DNA from: Gammaproteobacteria bacterium
GTDB taxonomy: Bacteria; Pseudomonadota; Gammaproteobacteria; Chromatiales; Chromatiaceae
Length of the DNA: 16,936 bases
Assembly (NCBI GenBank): GCA_015231665.1
Contig: JADGBD010000009.1
Location: forward strand, 2,893 to 19,828
Reading direction: 5' to 3'
In this document: piece after piece, positions 14,975-16,936 of the stretch
How positions within the stretch are numbered: position 1 is the stretch's first letter
Layout of the letters: each line of letters starts with the position of its first letter
The notes under the pieces: model-generated
What the model was told of the DNA's origin: nothing
The model's database searches: none
Seen by the model: only the letters and a program-made list of their open reading frames with translations
Made by a program: the position numbers and the translations under genes

Positions 14975-15379
14975 ATGCTCCTCGACATCAATCATGCCCG
15001 CATCGTTCATCTGGAATGGGAACTCAAGCTGGAGGAGACCCTGCGGCGCAATCGGCGGCATATCAAGATCGTCAGCCATCACAACTGCATGCTGGGCGTC
15101 TGGCTCTACACCGAGGGCATGGTCAAATACAAACAGACCCCGGAAATCCTTCGCTTGGAAGAGCTGCACCGTAATTTCCACGACCTGGCGCAGCAGGTAG
15201 CCGATGCCATCAGCCAAAAGCAGGACCGCCTCGCCGGCGAGCTCTTCGACGAACTGCAGTTGGAAAGCCGGGAGATTGTCTATCTGCTCACTCTGATAGA
15301 GCTCAAGGTGGTGCGGCAAAAGCGCCGCTTCCAACTACTGCGTCATCCCATCAGCAGCCTGCGCAAGATCTTTTCCTGA
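14975..15379 (+). CDS. Standalone CZB (chemoreceptor zinc-binding) domain protein
   Basis: The 134-residue protein appears to be a single CZB domain plus a helical tail. The zinc pattern is H12 in VHLEWELKLE, C38 in HHNCMLGVWLY (the CxLGxW core) and H65/H69 in LEELHRNFH, matching the three-His one-Cys site of CZB domains in chemoreceptors and diguanylate cyclases. In those proteins the domain senses zinc or oxidants such as hypochlorous acid. Here no signalling output domain is attached; residues 75-134 are predicted helices ending in a basic segment. The ATG lies six bases after the folA stop with a short GAG site, so it is probably co-transcribed with folA. What it signals to is unknown. 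Confidence 0.82.
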   Translation: MLLDINHARIVHLEWELKLEETLRRNRRHIKIVSHHNCMLGVWLYTEGMVKYKQTPEILRLEELHRNFHDLAQQVADAISQKQDRLAGELFDELQLESREIVYLLTLIELKVVRQKRRFQLLRHPISSLRKIFS

Positions 15380-15463
15380 GCGCTAGGCCCCAGCGCTGGA
15401 TTTTCCCCGCCTGCACCTTTAGCATTGCGCCCTCGCCAATCACAACAGGTTTGACCCCATCCC

Positions 15464-16432
15464 GTGGAACTCTCTGCCGTTCGAGACCTGGCCGCTGCCG
15501 ACATGCAAGCGGTCAACCAGCTGATTCTCCAGCGCCTGCACTCCGACGTGGTGCTGATCAACCAGATCGGCGGCCACATAGTCCACAGCGGTGGCAAGCG
15601 CCTGCGCCCGCTCATCGTCCTGCTCGCTGCCCGCGCCGCCGGATACCAGGGCCAGCAGCACATCGACCTGGCCGCCATCATCGAATTCATCCACACCGCC
15701 ACCCTGCTGCATGACGACGTCGTCGACAACTCCGACAAGCGCCGCAACCGCGACACCGCCAACGCCGTCTGGGGCAACGCCGCCAGCGTGCTCACCGGCG
15801 ACTTCCTCTACTCGCGCAGCTTCGAAATGATGGTCGCCATCGACAACATGCGCGTGATGCAAATCCTCTCCACCGCCACCAACCGCATCGCCGAGGGCGA
15901 GGTCCTGCAACTGCTCAACTGCAACAACCCGGACACCAGCGAGCAGCAATACCGCGAGGTCATACTGCGCAAGACTGCCGTCCTGTTTGAAGCCGGCAGT
16001 CGCCTTGGTGGCGTCATCGCCGGGCTCGACAAGGCCGGCGAACAGGCCCTGGCCGACTACGGCCTGCACCTGGGCATCGCCTTCCAGTTGGTTGACGACG
16101 CCTTGGACTACAGTGCCAAGTCCGAAGACCTGGGCAAAAACCTCGGCGACGACCTGGCCGAAGGCAAACCCACCCTGCCGCTGATCCGCGCCATGGCCCA
16201 AGGCAGCGCCGAGCAGGCCAAGCTGATCCGCAGCGCCATCGAAAACGGCGGCCTGGAGCAGATCGACGAGATCATGGCCATCATTGAATCCACCGATGCA
16301 ATCCAGTACACTGCGCGCCTTGCGCAAGCCGAGGCAGAGCTGGCCAAACAGGCATTGAGCCAACTGCCCCCCAGCCCGCACCGTGAAGCCCTGGCTTCAC
16401 TGGCAGATTATTCAGTAAGCCGGACTTACTGA
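15464..16432 (+). CDS. ispB: Octaprenyl (polyprenyl) diphosphate synthase
   Basis: The 322-residue trans-polyprenyl diphosphate synthase adds isopentenyl units to farnesyl diphosphate to build the ubiquinone/menaquinone side chain. It is close to E. coli IspB (323 residues) over its whole length. Both aspartate-rich motifs are present: LLHDDVVDNSD (first, DDxxD-like) and QLVDDALDYSAKSEDLGKN (second), as are GGKRLRP for substrate binding and GEVLQL. The start is GTG at 15464: the encoded MELSAVRDLAAADMQAVN aligns with the E. coli N-terminus, and no in-frame ATG precedes it. The chain-length product (C40 or other) cannot be decided from the motifs. The stop codon lies inside a perfect hairpin, ten bases before tRNA-Pro. 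Confidence 0.96.
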   Translation: MELSAVRDLAAADMQAVNQLILQRLHSDVVLINQIGGHIVHSGGKRLRPLIVLLAARAAGYQGQQHIDLAAIIEFIHTATLLHDDVVDNSDKRRNRDTANAVWGNAASVLTGDFLYSRSFEMMVAIDNMRVMQILSTATNRIAEGEVLQLLNCNNPDTSEQQYREVILRKTAVLFEAGSRLGGVIAGLDKAGEQALADYGLHLGIAFQLVDDALDYSAKSEDLGKNLGDDLAEGKPTLPLIRAMAQGSAEQAKLIRSAIENGGLEQIDEIMAIIESTDAIQYTARLAQAEAELAKQALSQLPPSPHREALASLADYSVSRTY

Positions 16433-16433
16433 A
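16411..16433. repeat. Hairpin spanning the ispB stop codon
   Basis: TTCAGTAAG and CTTACTGAA form a perfect 9-bp stem with a CCGGA loop. The stem includes the TGA stop of ispB and ends ten bases before the tRNA. No T-run follows. Confidence 0.6.
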
Positions 16434-16442
16434 ACCCGCATT

Positions 16443-16519
16443 CGGAGTGTAGCTCAGCCTGGTAGAGCACTGCCTTCGGGAGGCAGGGGTCGAAGGTTCG
16501 AATCCTTTCACTCCGACCA
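16443..16519 (+). tRNA. tRNA-Pro (anticodon CGG)
   Basis: The 77-base gene folds as a complete cloverleaf. The acceptor stem is CGGAGTG/CACTCCG, and the anticodon stem CTGCC/GGCAG encloses loop TTCGGGA with anticodon CGG. The T-loop GGTTCGAATCC is present, and CCA is encoded after discriminator A. It decodes CCG proline codons. An integrase gene converges on its 3' end, so the tRNA end is probably the attachment site of an integrated element. Confidence 0.97.
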
Positions 16520-16936
16520 ATTAAATCAATAGGTTGCGCGTCATCACGCAGCCCTGAAAATGCCACTGTGTGACGATTGTGTGACGGGCTTCAACACAAC
16601 TGCACCCTCCCTGGTAATTTTCTCTGCTTCCTCCAGCAGCCGGAGCAGGCCCGGTGCCGAATAGTGAGCGGTGATGTCACCAAGGGTATGCCCCAGCAAT
16701 ACCTTGCGGTGATCCCAGGGTATCCCTGCCGCTGCTGCCCGACCCCCGAAAGTGTGCCGAAGGTCATGTAGCCGGATATTCAGTCCGGCACGATCTCGTG
16801 CCCGGCGCCAACCGCTGTTGTTGATCCGTTCCGTGCGGCCACCGTGCGTCGTCGGGAATACCCATTCCGAGCAGTTCTCTCGTTGACCGTCGATCACAGA
16901 GCGCGCCATCCGATTGCAGATCAAATAGCGCCCCTC
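16520..16936. mobile_element. Edge of an integrated element at tRNA-Pro
   Basis: The combination of an intact tRNA 3' end with an adjacent tyrosine integrase indicates an att junction near 16500-16520. The second att copy would be a repeat of the tRNA 3' end further right, outside the window. GTGTGACG occurs twice at 11-base spacing (16568-16575, 16579-16586) within the integrase 3' coding end. Confidence 0.6.
16544..16936 (-). CDS. Phage-type tyrosine integrase, C-terminal part (runs off the window)
   Basis: Only the last 130 or so residues are visible. The frame stays open to the window edge, so the gene starts outside it; a TTG inside the fragment is not the real start. The catalytic core of a tyrosine recombinase is clear: LHDLRHTFGGR (HxxR), LLGHTLGDITAHYS (the second conserved His in LLGH and the nucleophile Tyr in HYSAP). 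The block CNRMARSVIDGQREN then VFPTTHG and NNSGWRRARDRAGL resembles integrases of genomic islands and prophages. It faces tRNA-Pro(CGG) tail to tail, 24 bases away. The usual reading is an island or prophage inserted into the tRNA 3' end, lying to the right. Confidence 0.9.
   Translation of the reverse strand, partial: EGRYLICNRMARSVIDGQRENCSEWVFPTTHGGRTERINNSGWRRARDRAGLNIRLHDLRHTFGGRAAAAGIPWDHRKVLLGHTLGDITAHYSAPGLLRLLEEAEKITREGAVVLKPVTQSSHSGIFRAA

Overview
The window looks like a chromosomal segment of a GC-rich gammaproteobacterium. The order nitrilase-like gene, tldD, pmbA is typical of the class, IspB is close to the E. coli enzyme from end to end, and a classical outer-membrane porin marks a Gram-negative cell. 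Glycine decarboxylase encoded as two subunits (gcvPA and gcvPB), a DNR-like Crp/Fnr regulator and the general gene style suggest the purple-sulfur-bacteria/Chromatiales area, but that placement is an inference and no marker here proves it.

Layout. Positions 1-1330 hold a porin on the minus strand with its own promoter and a textbook terminator. A 543-base spacer follows, with an FNR/DNR-type palindrome and a long stem-loop. Positions 1679-5620 (minus) hold a carbon-nitrogen hydrolase, tldD and pmbA, the last two overlapping. Positions 5827-11214 (plus) are the glycine cleavage cluster gcvT, gcvH, gcvPA, gcvPB. It is interrupted between gcvPA and gcvPB by a parDE toxin-antitoxin pair. Positions 11476-13142 hold a PfkB-family kinase overlapping the Crp/Fnr regulator. 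Then come a divergent sulfotransferase-like protein, folA (dihydrofolate reductase), a standalone CZB zinc-binding-domain protein and ispB. The window ends with tRNA-Pro(CGG) and, converging on it, the 3' part of a phage-type integrase, which marks the edge of an integrated element.

How the genes fit together. GcvT, GcvH and the two GcvP subunits form the glycine cleavage system that feeds methylene-tetrahydrofolate into one-carbon metabolism, and FolA further along also serves folate metabolism. TldD and PmbA form a heteromeric zinc peptidase. The regulator keeps the ExxSR recognition-helix motif that reads TTGAT half-sites, and such a box lies upstream of the porin.

The most unusual content is between genes. 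Four copies of a REP-like palindrome with a 5' GTAG tetranucleotide are present, and their stem changes are compensated. Two form a compact inverted pair (REPIN-like), bracketed by an old direct duplication of the nitrilase gene's 3' end. The other two, inside 49-bp inverted repeats, flank the parDE pair, so the toxin-antitoxin genes look like cargo of a REPIN-like or MITE-like cassette. A separate 38-bp repeat recurs in three spacers of the same region.
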